The notes under the pieces: model-generated
What the model was told of the DNA's origin: nothing
The model's input: only the letters and a program-made list of their open reading frames with translations
Databases searched by the model: none
Shown here: piece after piece, positions 45,649 to 55,040 of the stretch
Position numbering within the stretch: the first letter of the stretch is position 1
How the letters are laid out: the number at the start of each line of letters is the position of its first letter
Assembly: GCF_003387155.1 (NCBI RefSeq)
Contig: NZ_QUMT01000003.1
Coordinates: 708,233-772,232, forward strand
DNA: 64,000 nt
Origin: Roseateles depolymerans
Lineage (GTDB): Bacteria > Pseudomonadota > Gammaproteobacteria > Burkholderiales > Burkholderiaceae_C
Direction: 5' to 3'
Made by a program: the position numbers and the translations under genes

Positions 45649-45930
45649 TTACTCGACCACCTGCACGCCCTTCCAAAATGCAACGCGGTCCTTGATTTCC
45701 GCGGCGGCTTCGCTGGGTTCCGGGTAGTACCAGACGGCGTCCGGATTCATGTCTCCCTTGACCAGCAGGCTAAAGTAGTGCGCCTGGCCCTTCCAGGGGC
45801 AAGAGGTGCGGTGATTGCTGAAGGTGGTGAACTCACGCTTCAGGGACGAGGCGGGGAAGTAGTGATTGCCTTCCACCACCACGGTGTCATTGCTCTCGGC
45901 GATCACTTCGCCGTTCCAGATTGCCTTCAT
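45649..45930 (-). CDS. DUF427 domain protein
   Basis: A 93-residue protein of the DUF427 family. It has WNGEVIAESNDTVVVEGNHY, NHRTSCPWKGQAHYFSLLV and WYYPEPSEAAAEIKDRVAF, all conserved in the family. The function is unknown. The ATG at 45930 has AGGAG 5 nt upstream. Its 5' end almost touches that of the divergent gene at 45942, and its 3' end is 23 bp from mltA. Confidence 0.9.
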   Translation of the reverse strand: MKAIWNGEVIAESNDTVVVEGNHYFPASSLKREFTTFSNHRTSCPWKGQAHYFSLLVKGDMNPDAVWYYPEPSEAAAEIKDRVAFWKGVQVVE

Positions 45931-45941
45931 CAAAGCTCCTC

Positions 45942-46211
45942 GTGCTCAAACGTTATTACGCCCATCGGGACAAAGACATCTTCATCACCGCCGGCTCGGC
46001 CCGCGACCTCGCGCCGGGCAGCTTTGGCGTGTGCGCCATCGGAGGCGGTGCGGAAGGCTGGTCGGTGGTCCATGTGGGCCCGGAAGGCGATGTGGCCGAC
46101 CTGGGCGGGGAGTACTACTTTGCCACCGCTGAAGAAGCCCTCGCCTTCGCCCGTGAAATCATTGATCTGTTGATCGACGGCGGGGAGCCGGAAGGGCTGC
46201 ACGGAGACTGA
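45942..46211 (+). CDS. Small conserved-type protein of unknown function, 89 aa
   Basis: From a GTG at 45942 the frame gives MLKRYYAHRDKDIFITAGSA and later GVCAIGGGAEGWSVVHVGP, ending in an acidic helix (EEALAFAREIIDLLIDGG). Composition and codon use are those of a real soluble protein. There is no Shine-Dalgarno at the GTG, and an upstream TTG (45921) would overlap the divergent DUF427 gene. I do not recognise the family. Confidence 0.6.
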   Translation: MLKRYYAHRDKDIFITAGSARDLAPGSFGVCAIGGGAEGWSVVHVGPEGDVADLGGEYYFATAEEALAFAREIIDLLIDGGEPEGLHGD

Positions 46212-46341
46212 ATGCTGCCCAAGGACCTGCCGTGCAGGAGCCCCAGGATGGAGCCGTCTGCATTGGACGCTGGGCATGGATCCCTCGGTCTTGAGTCCTG
46301 AGCAATGAGGCCTCCGGCATTGAGTCCCCGGCATTGAGTCC
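46212..46341. repeat. Gap with short direct repeats
   Basis: A GGCATTGAGTCC motif occurs twice in tandem (about 46316-46341), with weaker relatives before it. No gene is seen. Confidence 0.45.
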
Positions 46342-48066
46342 TTACAGCGGCCGCAGATCCTCCCCCACCAGATTGACCAGCAGAGCCCGCCCGTCCGGCA
46401 TCAGGCGGAACTCGCCGTAGCGTGCCGGTGTCCAGCGGGCCTGAGTGCCTTCCTTGAAATACCAGGCATTGCTGACCAAGGTCCACCCGCCGTCGGCGGG
46501 GGTGAGTTCGACCGGCAACATCCCGGGTGGGACCGCTTCGCCGGCGGCAAGAACTTTGGACAACCGCACAATGCCGCGTTCGTCCAACTGCACGGCCACC
46601 CGCCGTCGCTCCCCCCACAGCGGAACGCCGGAGCGGCTCCACCGGTCGGTGCCCGGCAGCGCGTAGGCCAGCTGCATGTAATCCCCCTGCATCAAGGACC
46701 GGGGGTCCACCGGCGCCAGTTGGACGAACACGGGACGGCCTTCGCGAATCAGCGTTTCCTTCTGAAGAATCAGCAGGTTGACCGTGACCAGCACCAGGAC
46801 GGCAAAGCTGCCCAGCAGCGGCCGGGCCCAGCGGGAGGCTGGGTGCACCTTGGGTGTCGTCGCTTGGGCACCGGCGTTAATCGCAGCCCCGCCTGAAGGA
46901 AGCGGCGTGCTGGCGGAAGCGGGTGACAGCGCGGGTTGCGCGCCCGCTGTCTCCACCAGTGCCTGCCCTTCACGGGCCGCCGGTGCTGCCCATGCGGCCC
47001 AGGCCACCAGCACGACACCCGCGCCGACCATCACCAGCGCCTTCTGCTGCAAAGGCAGCGCCCAGCTGTAATAGAAGCTGCCCAGCACCCACACCGCGGC
47101 AATGGCCGCCAGCAAGGCCAATCGCCAGCGACGGGTGATGAGCATCAAGGCCAGCACGGCCAGGCAGGCGCCGAGCGATGGCAGATAAAGGGCCACGAAT
47201 GCCAGGACGACGGCAGGCGGCACCAGCCGCCAGGCTTGCGTCGGACGCCAGGCGCGCATCAGTGCCCCTGCGCCGGCAAGCACCAGCCCCCCGGACACCA
47301 GGCGCACGACCAGGTCCATGCCGTGCCACGGCAGGATTTGCGCCGACCGTCCGCTGCCCCAGTGGCTCCAGAACGCCCCTCCCAGCGCGCCGCTCACAAG
47401 AAAACTCGCGCCTGCGCTCAGCATCAAGGCCCCCAGCACCATCACCCACCAGCCGCCCAGCGCGGGCTCCGTCACGGCCGCCCAGCGAGCGCCCGGTGCC
47501 TGACGGCCGAGCCGCTGTTGCAGCGCCATCAGCACCGCCCCCACCAATGCCGCGGCATGCGCCTCCAGCCACACAGGCCAGATACCCACGTCGGCAGGAC
47601 GCCCCGGGCCGATCAGCACCATGGTGAGAACCGCCGCTGCCGCGCCCAGCAACTGCCGCAGCCAGCTGACCGGCAGCAGCAGCATCAACACGACATCCAG
47701 CGCCAGGAGCACCGCCTCCAGCTCGCGTGGGCTCAGGTGCCGGTCCAGCGCATGCCCGAGGCTCACCAGACCCGTCAGCAGCAGCGGCAGGCCCATTTGC
47801 TCCAGGAAGACCGCCCTTCCCCGGCCTCGCAACAGCACCAGCCCCAGCGCGGTCAACGCCAGGCCCACAAACCAGTCACTCGGCCCTTTCCACCAGGACG
47901 ATCCGAAGAGCGCCACAAACGCCGCCATCAGTGGCAGCACCGTGATCCAGGCGGCCACCGCAGACAGGACCACCACCGGCCACGGCCGCGCGGGGGGCAG
48001 TGGGGGCAACGATGGCAATACGCCTTCGGCCTGGGCCTGCGCCAGCCATGCCGTGGACTGCGTCAT
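46342..48066 (-). CDS. Membrane protein with DUF4401-like and GDYXXLXY domains
   Basis: A 574-residue protein with about 11-12 membrane helices. A C-terminal periplasmic domain contains VDPRSLMQGDYMQLAYALP, the GDYXXLXY signature. The helical part, with long Leu/Ala/Val segments, corresponds to DUF4401. In many bacteria these domains occur in two genes; here they are fused. The start overlaps the DUF2157 stop (ATGA), so the pair is coupled. The function is unknown. Confidence 0.85.
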   Translation of the reverse strand: MTQSTAWLAQAQAEGVLPSLPPLPPARPWPVVVLSAVAAWITVLPLMAAFVALFGSSWWKGPSDWFVGLALTALGLVLLRGRGRAVFLEQMGLPLLLTGLVSLGHALDRHLSPRELEAVLLALDVVLMLLLPVSWLRQLLGAAAAVLTMVLIGPGRPADVGIWPVWLEAHAAALVGAVLMALQQRLGRQAPGARWAAVTEPALGGWWVMVLGALMLSAGASFLVSGALGGAFWSHWGSGRSAQILPWHGMDLVVRLVSGGLVLAGAGALMRAWRPTQAWRLVPPAVVLAFVALYLPSLGACLAVLALMLITRRWRLALLAAIAAVWVLGSFYYSWALPLQQKALVMVGAGVVLVAWAAWAAPAAREGQALVETAGAQPALSPASASTPLPSGGAAINAGAQATTPKVHPASRWARPLLGSFAVLVLVTVNLLILQKETLIREGRPVFVQLAPVDPRSLMQGDYMQLAYALPGTDRWSRSGVPLWGERRRVAVQLDERGIVRLSKVLAAGEAVPPGMLPVELTPADGGWTLVSNAWYFKEGTQARWTPARYGEFRLMPDGRALLVNLVGEDLRPL

Positions 48067-49022
48067 ACGGCCTCCGGACGGCGCGTGCGGCGCATGATCA
48101 GTTGCACACTGCCTGCCAGCAACAGGGCGGCCAGCCCGGCCACCAGGAACAGTTCTTCAAAACTGCGCAGCGACTGGCCATGCACCCATCCGCCGATCAG
48201 CAGCACATTCAGCCCCAGGGCGGCCACGCTCATCACAAGGACCTGGCGGCGCCACCAGCCCAGCGCCAGCGCCAGGGCAAACAGGCCCACGACCAGCCCG
48301 TACTGCGGCGCGATGTTGCTGCGAAACAGGCTCATGACGCCCAGGGTCAGCGCCAGGGTATTGGCGGTGAGCACCGACAACCGCCATGCCCACCACTGCC
48401 CGCTGCGCTGTCCATGCAGCGACAGCGCAGCGATGAGCAACAGGCTCAGCCCCAGGGCGATGGCGTGGACCGGGAGCGTGCCGGGCCCCACGGACCAGTC
48501 ATGCCCGCCGTAGGTGTAGCTCCACAGGCTGATGGCCAGGCTGGTGACGATCTGCCACGGCGCCCAGAGCAGGTCCGAAGAGACCGCCGCCAACAGCGGC
48601 AGGGACAGCGCGGCCCACAGCGCAAACAGGGTCCAGGCATCCGCGCCCGTCTGGTAGGTCTGGCCGAAGTAGGCCAGCAGCCCGCCCAGCGTCAGGAAGG
48701 CCAGCAGGCTCAGGGCGGGGCGGACATCCGTCCGGGCAGGCGGGACCTGACTGAACCAGGCCCCCAGAACCGGCAGCACCACCCAGCCCTGCAACAGGGC
48801 AAATCGCTCAAAGCGGGTGAAGGTGTCCCAGTTGGCGGCGACCCACAGCATCACGCCGAAGCCCATCAGACCGGCCGCCAGCATCATCGCCCCGAGCCGC
48901 AGCAGCGTCCACAGCCGGCTTGGGACTTGCTCCTGACCACTGAGCTGCCACAAGCGCCGTGCGCTGCTCGCATCGAGACCACCCTGCGACGTGTATTGGT
49001 ACAACTGCTCGTGCAGACTCAC
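48063..49022 (-). CDS. DUF2157 membrane protein
   Basis: A 319-residue protein. A short soluble N-terminus (LHEQLYQYTSQGGLDASSAR) is followed by about ten membrane helices, with the family motif GFGVMLWVAANWDTFTRFER at the first helix. A GTG at 49022 is chosen because GGAGGAGG lies just upstream; the upstream GTG (49085) adds a stretch without support. DUF2157 and GDYXXLXY genes usually travel together, as here. Confidence 0.87.
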   Translation of the reverse strand: MSLHEQLYQYTSQGGLDASSARRLWQLSGQEQVPSRLWTLLRLGAMMLAAGLMGFGVMLWVAANWDTFTRFERFALLQGWVVLPVLGAWFSQVPPARTDVRPALSLLAFLTLGGLLAYFGQTYQTGADAWTLFALWAALSLPLLAAVSSDLLWAPWQIVTSLAISLWSYTYGGHDWSVGPGTLPVHAIALGLSLLLIAALSLHGQRSGQWWAWRLSVLTANTLALTLGVMSLFRSNIAPQYGLVVGLFALALALGWWRRQVLVMSVAALGLNVLLIGGWVHGQSLRSFEELFLVAGLAALLLAGSVQLIMRRTRRPEAV

Positions 49023-49122
49023 CGCTTCCTCCTCCAGGATAGGGCCCCTGCGGGCGCCCGTTGTGGAGAGGAATGATACGGACACAGGTCCGCCTCACCG
49101 ATAACAGCTCGATGGAGATCCC

Positions 49123-49791
49123 ATGGGACAGATGATTGATTTCAGCCGCCCGGATGGCGGAACAAGTCAGGCCTGGCTGGCCTCGGCCGGCGCGGGTGCA
49201 CCGGGCCTGGTGCTGATCCAGGAATGGTGGGGCCTGAAGCCTCACATCAAGGACATTGCCGACCGTCTCGCAGCGGCAGGCATCACGACGCTGGCACCGG
49301 ACCTTTACCGCGGGCGCATTGCCGCGGATGCCGACGAAGCCAGCCACATGATGAACAACCTGGACTTTGCCGACGCCACCCACCAAGACGTGCGCGGCGC
49401 AGCGGAACACCTGCGCCAGCTGGGCGCGGCCAAGGTCGGCGTGATGGGCTACTGCATGGGCGGTGCGCTCACCATCGCCGCTGCCGTGCATGTGCCGACG
49501 GTGTCGGCTGCGGTCTGCTACTACGGCATTCCGCCCGCCGAATTCGCGGACCCGGCCAAGATCCACACGCCCTTCCTCGGCCACTTCGCGTCCCGCGACG
49601 ACTGGTGCACGCCGGAGAAGGTGCAGGACCTGAAGCAGCGCATGACCGCCGCCGGCCTGCATCCGGAGATCCACGTGTATGAGGCCGACCACGCCTTCTC
49701 CAACGTCACACGGCCCGAGGTCTATGACGAAAAGGCCGCTACGCAGGCCTGGGAGCGCACGCTGGCCTTCCTGAAACAGCATCTGGCCTGA
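49123..49791 (+). CDS. Dienelactone hydrolase family protein
   Basis: An alpha/beta hydrolase of 222 residues. The nucleophile Cys is in VGVMGYCMGGALTIAA, the Asp in GHFASRDDWCTPEKV and the His in YEADHAFSNVTRPEVYDE. WWGLKPHIKDIADRLAAAG near the N-terminus is typical of carboxymethylenebutenolidase-like enzymes. No aromatic-degradation genes adjoin, so the natural substrate is unclear. GGAGA precedes the ATG. Confidence 0.9.
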   Translation: MGQMIDFSRPDGGTSQAWLASAGAGAPGLVLIQEWWGLKPHIKDIADRLAAAGITTLAPDLYRGRIAADADEASHMMNNLDFADATHQDVRGAAEHLRQLGAAKVGVMGYCMGGALTIAAAVHVPTVSAAVCYYGIPPAEFADPAKIHTPFLGHFASRDDWCTPEKVQDLKQRMTAAGLHPEIHVYEADHAFSNVTRPEVYDEKAATQAWERTLAFLKQHLA

Positions 49792-49882
49792 CCACCGGCA
49801 AGCCAGCGGGCCCAGTGAACCACTGGCCTGCTGACTGGCTCGCGCCCCCGACGCTCCCCCTTTTCTCCAACGCCCCTTGTCC

Positions 49883-51340
49883 ATGCGAACTCATGTCCTG
49901 GCTTCGGCCGCTGCCCTGACCGTGGCCCTGCTCTCCAGCGGGGTCCAAGCCCAGAACGCCACCGGCTTCAAGCCCAACGGACCGGACCCGCTGGATCCGC
50001 GCGTGGCGCCGATGATGGCGGAGATCTCTCCCGCCCGCATCGAGAAGACCATCCGCACGCTCGCCGCCTTCGGCACCCGCCACACCGCGTCGGAAACGCA
50101 GAGCGACACCCGCGGCATCGGCGCGGCCCGTCGCTGGATCGAGCGGCAATTGCGGGACTGCAGTGCCCGCACCGGCGGACGTCTGCAGGTGACGATGGAG
50201 GCCTTCATCGAGCCGGCCGGTCGTCGCCTCAGCCAGCCGACCGAGCTGGTCAATGTGGTGGCCACCCTGCCCGGCGCCTCGGCCGGCACGCCGCGCGAGC
50301 GGGTGCTGGTGGTCAGCGGCCATTACGACTCGCGCAACAGCGATGTGATGGATGCCAAGGGTGAAGCGCCGGGCGCCAATGACGACGCCTCCGGCACCGC
50401 CGCCGTGATGGAGATGGCCTGCGCCATGGCCCGCCAGAAGTTCGATGCCACGCTGGTGTTCATGGCCGTGCCCGGAGAAGAGCAAGGTCTGCTGGGCGCG
50501 CAGGAATGGGCCCGGCGCGCGCGGGCACGCAACCTGAACGTCGAGGGCATGATCACCAACGACATCATTGGCAGCTCGCATGGCGACAGTGGTCAGCATG
50601 ACCCCAAGCGCCTGCGTCTGTTTGCCGATGGCTTTGATCCCGTGCTGCGCCAGCTGCTCAACACCACCAGCAACCGCACGCCCGGCGACGACGAAACCAA
50701 CACCAATGCCGCCATCCGCGCGCAGCTGCAGCCGCTGGCCGTGGCCGGCGGTGGGGACGATCTACCGACCCAGCAGTTCGCCCGCCATCTGAAGGCCCAG
50801 GGTGAACGCTACCTGCCCGGCTTCAGCATCGACCTGATCGAGCGACGCGACCGCTACCTGCGCGGCGGCGACCACCTGCCCTTCCTGGAGCGCGGCTATG
50901 CCGCCGTGCGTTTCAGCGAGCCTTTCGAGGACTTCCGCCACCAGCACCAGGACCTGCGCACCGACGGCGGCGTGGTCTACGGCGACCTGCCCGAGTTCGT
51001 GGACTTCGCTTATGTGGCCGACGTGGCCCGCGTGAACCTGGCCGGTCTGGCGACGCTGGCCTGGGCCCCGTCCCCGGTGAAGGACGCCCGCATCGATGCA
51101 CGCGAGCTGACCAACGACACCACGCTGCAGTGGGCCGCCAGCCAGGACCCGGAACTGGCCGGCTACCGCGTGGTGTGGCGCCGCAGCGGCATCCAGCAGT
51201 GGGAAGGCGCGAAGGATGTCGGCACGGCGACGCGGGTCACCCTGCCGCTGTCCAAGGACAACCTGATCTTCGGCGTGCAGGCGCTGTCCAAGGCGGGACA
51301 TGCGAGCCTGCCCACCTATCCGCTGCCGCTGTCGCGCTGA
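49883..51340 (+). CDS. Exported M28-family zinc aminopeptidase
   Basis: A 485-residue protein with a signal peptide (MRTHVLASAAALTVALLSSG, cleavage near VQA). The M28 metal ligands are visible in VVSGHYDSRNSD (His, Asp), GANDDASGTAAVMEMA (bridging Asp) and AVPGEEQGLLGAQEW (catalytic Glu and Glu ligand). The C-terminal part (about 390-485) looks like a fibronectin III-type domain (LAGYRVVWRRSGIQQW). It probably trims peptides in the periplasm or outside. The ATG at 49883 is used; a TTG two codons upstream is less likely. Confidence 0.9.
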   Translation: MRTHVLASAAALTVALLSSGVQAQNATGFKPNGPDPLDPRVAPMMAEISPARIEKTIRTLAAFGTRHTASETQSDTRGIGAARRWIERQLRDCSARTGGRLQVTMEAFIEPAGRRLSQPTELVNVVATLPGASAGTPRERVLVVSGHYDSRNSDVMDAKGEAPGANDDASGTAAVMEMACAMARQKFDATLVFMAVPGEEQGLLGAQEWARRARARNLNVEGMITNDIIGSSHGDSGQHDPKRLRLFADGFDPVLRQLLNTTSNRTPGDDETNTNAAIRAQLQPLAVAGGGDDLPTQQFARHLKAQGERYLPGFSIDLIERRDRYLRGGDHLPFLERGYAAVRFSEPFEDFRHQHQDLRTDGGVVYGDLPEFVDFAYVADVARVNLAGLATLAWAPSPVKDARIDARELTNDTTLQWAASQDPELAGYRVVWRRSGIQQWEGAKDVGTATRVTLPLSKDNLIFGVQALSKAGHASLPTYPLPLSR

Positions 51341-51399
51341 GCGACGGCTGGGCGGGAGGCCCTGGCGGGCGTGCTTCAGCCCGTCAGAGCATCAGAGCG

Positions 51400-51864
51400 T
51401 CAGACCGTCAGCCCGCGCAGCAGCAGCCGGGCGCTGGACACGTTGGTCGCGCAAGGCACGTCATGCACGTCGCAAGCGCGCACCAGCGCATTGATGTCGG
51501 GTTCATGCGGCTGCGGCGTCATCGGGTCGCGCAGGAACACCACGGCGTCGATGCCGCCGACGGCCAGCCGCGCACCGATCTGCAAGTCGCCGCCATGCGG
51601 CCCGGACAACATGCGCTCCACCTCCAGCCCCACTTCCGCTTGAAGGCGTGAGCCGGTGGTGCCGGTGGCCACCAGTTCGCACTGCTTGAGCAGGCCGGCG
51701 AATTCGGTGGCCAGCAGCACCATCTCGTCCTTCTTGCCGTCGTGGGCGATCAGCGCGATGCGCAGCCGACGGCGGGCGATGGACGGCGCTGCGGGGTCGG
51801 TCCCCGGCTGGGAGGCCACGGCAGTGGCGGAGGCGATGGCGGATGCGGACGAAGATGCAGTCAT
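51400..51864 (-). CDS. mgsA: Methylglyoxal synthase
   Basis: It converts dihydroxyacetone phosphate to methylglyoxal and phosphate. The 154-residue protein has an Ala/Ser-rich N-terminal extension of about 30 residues, then the conserved blocks [23 protein letters not shown] (phosphate loop), [16 protein letters not shown] (catalytic Asp) and [15 protein letters not shown]. The ATG at 51864 lies 34 bp after the chitinase stop, so the two may be co-transcribed. Confidence 0.93.
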   Translation of the reverse strand: MTASSSASAIASATAVASQPGTDPAAPSIARRRLRIALIAHDGKKDEMVLLATEFAGLLKQCELVATGTTGSRLQAEVGLEVERMLSGPHGGDLQIGARLAVGGIDAVVFLRDPMTPQPHEPDINALVRACDVHDVPCATNVSSARLLLRGLTV

Positions 51865-51898
51865 GGCGTGATGGTAGGGCCCGGCGGGCCAGACGGAG

Positions 51899-53308
51899 TT
51901 ACCGGCTGGATTCTTTCTGTGTCGACGCCGCCGGGGACGCAGAGCGGTCCGAGGAGGCCGACGGCCGCTGCCGAGCAGGCCACGTGCCCGGTTGGCGGCC
52001 CAGGCCCAGGTTCATGGCGTTCAGCAAGTCTCCATTGTCCTGGCTGAGCTCCCAGGCAAAGACCCCGGCCAGGCCCTGCGACTGTGCGTACTGCGCCTTG
52101 GCCCAGACGGCGCGGGGGTCGTCATAACCCATCCATTGGTGGCGACCGGCGTGGAACAGCGACCACGACCGCGTCACCGGATCCCACACGGCCTGGTAGC
52201 CGCCACGCCCTCGCCCGCGCCGGTCCAGCAACTGGGCCGCGATGTCGCGATAGGGCATGGCGCCTTCCTCGCCGGGGTAGATGCCGGTTTTGGCCGCACC
52301 GGTGCGGGGCTGCTGCACGCCAGTGAAGCCTCGCCCATACATTGCAACGCCGGCCACCATCTTTGCCGGCGGTACGCCTGCCTCGCTGAGGTTGCGGATG
52401 GACCGGATCAGGCTGTCGTCCGCCTCGGGCGAGGAACTGGCCAGCGTGCTGTGGTGCCCCGCCGCAGGTGACCAGCCGCCGTAGAAGTCGTAAGTCATCA
52501 TGAACACCAGGTCCAGGGCGCCGGCCGCCTGCCGGAAGTTGATGCGATCGACGATGGGCGACATGGTGTTGACCGCCATGGTGACGAGGTAACGGCGACC
52601 GGTCTCCTTCCCGAGCGCGTCCAGCGACTGACGCAGGTCGGTGAGCAGGTCGGCATAGGCCTGGCCGTCCTGGGGACTGCCCAGCTTCACGCCATTGACG
52701 GCACTGTTGTCGCCGGGGTGCTCCCAGTCGATGTCGATGCCGTCGAAGGCCGGATGCTCACGCAGGAAGCGCTGCGCGGAGGCGACAAACACCTCGCGGC
52801 GGGCCGGGTCCTGCGCCAGATGGAAGAAGGGATCGGAGCCGCCCCAGCCGCCGACCGACGCCAGCACCTGCAACTGCGGGGCGCGTTGCTTGTAGCGGGC
52901 GAAGACCTGATTGAAGCGGTTTTCGACGGCGCTGGTGGCCAGCTCGAAGTGGGCACGTCCTTCGCAGGCGGCGGCGTCCTTGGGCAACTGGCCGGGGCCG
53001 CAGATCCGGAGGAAGGCGTACAGCACGTGGGTGACGTTGCCGGGCGGCACTTGGTCGAGGAGCGCCTCCGGCTGCCAGTTGGGGACGTAGACGCCGACGA
53101 CGCCTTTGGAAGGGCCGGTGAATGGGCGCTGGCGCCCGGTAAAGAGATCGCGCAGCGGGGGCGTGGCTGGCATCGCGGGCGAGGATGCGCTCGCTGATGA
53201 GCGCTTGTCTGCGTCATCCATGCGGTGCGCCTCTGCGCCAGGGGCCGGCAGTCCCCCCACCGCCAGCGTGAAGAGGACCATCAAGACGGACAGGCGGTGG
53301 CGCGGCAT
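51899..53308 (-). CDS. Secreted chitinase, glycoside hydrolase family 18
   Basis: A 469-residue secreted enzyme with a signal peptide of about 27 residues and a Ser-rich linker. The TIM barrel has [10 protein letters not shown], the substrate-site strand [12 protein letters not shown] (S151) and the catalytic motif [10 protein letters not shown] (D189, D192, D194, E196 as acid). Later blocks are [12 protein letters not shown] and [13 protein letters not shown]. No chitin-binding module is visible. It cleaves chitin to chitooligosaccharides, which the TonB receptor and nag genes could then use. The promoter overlaps a strong NagQ-type box. A Ser-rich tail ends the protein. Confidence 0.93.
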   Translation of the reverse strand: MPRHRLSVLMVLFTLAVGGLPAPGAEAHRMDDADKRSSASASSPAMPATPPLRDLFTGRQRPFTGPSKGVVGVYVPNWQPEALLDQVPPGNVTHVLYAFLRICGPGQLPKDAAACEGRAHFELATSAVENRFNQVFARYKQRAPQLQVLASVGGWGGSDPFFHLAQDPARREVFVASAQRFLREHPAFDGIDIDWEHPGDNSAVNGVKLGSPQDGQAYADLLTDLRQSLDALGKETGRRYLVTMAVNTMSPIVDRINFRQAAGALDLVFMMTYDFYGGWSPAAGHHSTLASSSPEADDSLIRSIRNLSEAGVPPAKMVAGVAMYGRGFTGVQQPRTGAAKTGIYPGEEGAMPYRDIAAQLLDRRGRGRGGYQAVWDPVTRSWSLFHAGRHQWMGYDDPRAVWAKAQYAQSQGLAGVFAWELSQDNGDLLNAMNLGLGRQPGTWPARQRPSASSDRSASPAASTQKESSR

Positions 53309-53313
53309 GCGAA

Positions 53314-53335
53314 GGGCTCCGAATCAAAGGAGCCC
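53314..53335 (-). promoter_or_regulatory. Hairpin over the chitinase ribosome-binding site
   Basis: A 7-bp perfect stem GGGCTCC/GGAGCCC with an 8-nt loop ends 5 nt before the chitinase ATG. Its 3' arm contains GGAG, the only Shine-Dalgarno candidate, so translation may be restrained. Confidence 0.5.
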
Positions 53336-53337
53336 GC

Positions 53338-53365
53338 AGCCTATCGCAAATAAGCTACCAGTCAA
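53338..53365 (-). promoter_or_regulatory. Chitinase promoter
   Basis: The minus strand has TTGACT (53360-53365), a 16-bp spacer and TAGGCT (53338-53343), about 30 nt before the start codon. Confidence 0.6.
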
Positions 53366-53371
53366 ATACCA
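53354..53371 (-). promoter_or_regulatory. NagQ operator over the chitinase promoter
   Basis: The minus strand reads TGGTATT-TGAC-TGGTAGC, the same TGGTAnn-N4-TGGTAnn form as the nagK box. It overlaps the -35 hexamer. Confidence 0.75.
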
Positions 53372-53412
53372 GTTAGCCAGGAGGACGGCAAAGTGGTCCG
53401 CATCACCCGCCC

Positions 53413-54123
53413 TCAGGGCGCCAGATCCACCCTCACCTGCAACTCCCGCATCCGCTGAACCTCGGCGTCCCGCGTGCTGTACTGGTTGGGCGGACTGCCA
53501 GCGTAGTAGCTCCCTGAGCGGGCCACCGTCACCCACTGCCCCAGCGGCACCTGCACCGTGCTGAGCACGCTGGCGTCCTCGGTCGGCGCACCGTAGCCGG
53601 ACGGATCCAAGGGCGGTGCCCCACCGGGCCGATTGCTCTGCTCCTGGGTGCGGATCTCCACGGTCACCGGCTGCCGGCCGCCGGCCCACGACGGCTTGAC
53701 CATCACCCCGCGGCTGCGCTCCGCCACACCCTGGCGAGGTGCCACGTAGTAGCGGTCCTCGCGTCCCTGCTGACGCTGCACGCCGACATCCACCCATTGG
53801 ATGGGCGTGACTTCATTGAGCGTCACCGAGGCCTGTTGGCCATTGAGCACCATGAGCCGGGGGAGCGACTGCTGCTGACTGCGCCGCTCCGTGCTGAGCG
53901 TGACGCCTCCGCGCGCCGACACCGACCCGCCGGTGCTCACCACCACGCTGCCGTCCCGCACCCCGGCCACGGCGGCACCGCTGAGTTCCTGGTCCACCCA
54001 GCGCAACTCCACCCAGAGATTCTGGCGCGGCAACTGCGCCGAGGCCGGTACGGCCGCCAGGCCCAGGGTCGCGATCATCGAGGCACCCAGCAGGCGCCCC
54101 AGCCATCGACGGTGTGTGTTCAT
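53413..54123 (-). CDS. Exported protein of unknown function, 236 aa
   Basis: A signal peptide (WLGRLLGASMIATLGLAAVP, cleavage near ASA) is followed by a beta-rich domain containing LWVELRWVDQELSGAAVAGV, LMVLNGQQASVTLNEVTPIQ and STVQVPLGQWVTVARSGSYY. The middle part recalls the strand pattern of secretin-type domains, but I cannot place it firmly. TATGCT lies 6 nt before the ATG and no Shine-Dalgarno is present, so it may be leaderless. Confidence 0.7.
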   Translation of the reverse strand: MNTHRRWLGRLLGASMIATLGLAAVPASAQLPRQNLWVELRWVDQELSGAAVAGVRDGSVVVSTGGSVSARGGVTLSTERRSQQQSLPRLMVLNGQQASVTLNEVTPIQWVDVGVQRQQGREDRYYVAPRQGVAERSRGVMVKPSWAGGRQPVTVEIRTQEQSNRPGGAPPLDPSGYGAPTEDASVLSTVQVPLGQWVTVARSGSYYAGSPPNQYSTRDAEVQRMRELQVRVDLAP

Positions 54124-54221
54124 GCGGCCAGCATACGACGGGAGCGCGTGCGGGTCATCTTTCACGCGGGCGGTCTGCACTTTTGTGTCTACCGCTGTGT
54201 GCCTGAACAGGGCTCGCGCTG

Positions 54222-55040
54222 TTAATTCCCCGAGCCGTTCAACGCACGGCACCGCGCCAGATCGCAGGCGGTGGGCAGCATGGACCGGTACTCCACCACG
54301 CTGCCCCAGGCGGACGCGTCCCGCAGGGTGCAGCGCTGGCCTTTGCCGTTGTCGTAGTAGGACATCACGTCCACGCAGCGCCGGGAGTGGGCCATCAGGC
54401 CGTAGAAGTGGCCCATCTCGTGGGACAGCACCATCTGCAGGGTTTGCTCGGCCGGATAAGCGGGGTTGCGCTCCCTGAGCAGCCGAAACAGCCCCGGCCC
54501 CAGCGACAGCGTGCGCGCCGGCACGTTGGCCAGACCGAACTGGCCGCGGCTGCCGGTGTCGGTCCAGACGATCTGGATGTCGCCCTCGGCCGGCGATTGG
54601 CGCGGCGGCAAGGCTTGCACCGACGCCGTCACCCCGCACGGGGACCACGCCTGCACCGATCGCTGCGCCAGAGCCAGCACCTGGGCCGCATCGAACCAGG
54701 GCGGCGCCGCGTCGTGGCGGTAGACGAAACGCAGCGGACGGGACACGGCACTGCGGTCCCGGCCGTCGCCCCAGGTGGTGGATTCGCCGGGGCGGCAGGA
54801 GGCGATTTCCTGGTCTCGCAGGGTCTGGGCTTTTGCAGCGGATGGCGACGAGGCGGAGAGGGCTGGCCGATCGGGCAGGCGCTGGGCGGCAGCGGGCAGG
54901 GACATCAGGGCGGCTGCCGCTGCGACCAGCGCGACTTGGGCGGCTAGGGTGGCCAGGGCGGCTGGGGAGGCCGGTGCGACCAGCGTCGCCGGTGCGGGGC
55001 TGAGGCCGCCCCCACGGGTGGAGCGCCTGCCCCGGCTCAT
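54222..55040 (-). CDS. Exported matrixin-like zinc metalloprotease
   Basis: A 272-residue protein with an Arg-rich N-terminus and a long Ala/Leu signal region. The metzincin zinc site HEMGHFYGLMAHS (H-E-x-x-H-x-x-G-x-x-x-H) is followed by a Met-turn, DVMSYY. Upstream the domain has FVYRHDAAPPWFDAAQVLAL and IQIVWTDTGSRGQFGLANVP. This is the M10/M12-like pattern of small bacterial matrixins. The start ATG at 55040 overlaps the EamA stop by ATGA. Confidence 0.85.
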   Translation of the reverse strand: MSRGRRSTRGGGLSPAPATLVAPASPAALATLAAQVALVAAAAALMSLPAAAQRLPDRPALSASSPSAAKAQTLRDQEIASCRPGESTTWGDGRDRSAVSRPLRFVYRHDAAPPWFDAAQVLALAQRSVQAWSPCGVTASVQALPPRQSPAEGDIQIVWTDTGSRGQFGLANVPARTLSLGPGLFRLLRERNPAYPAEQTLQMVLSHEMGHFYGLMAHSRRCVDVMSYYDNGKGQRCTLRDASAWGSVVEYRSMLPTACDLARCRALNGSGN

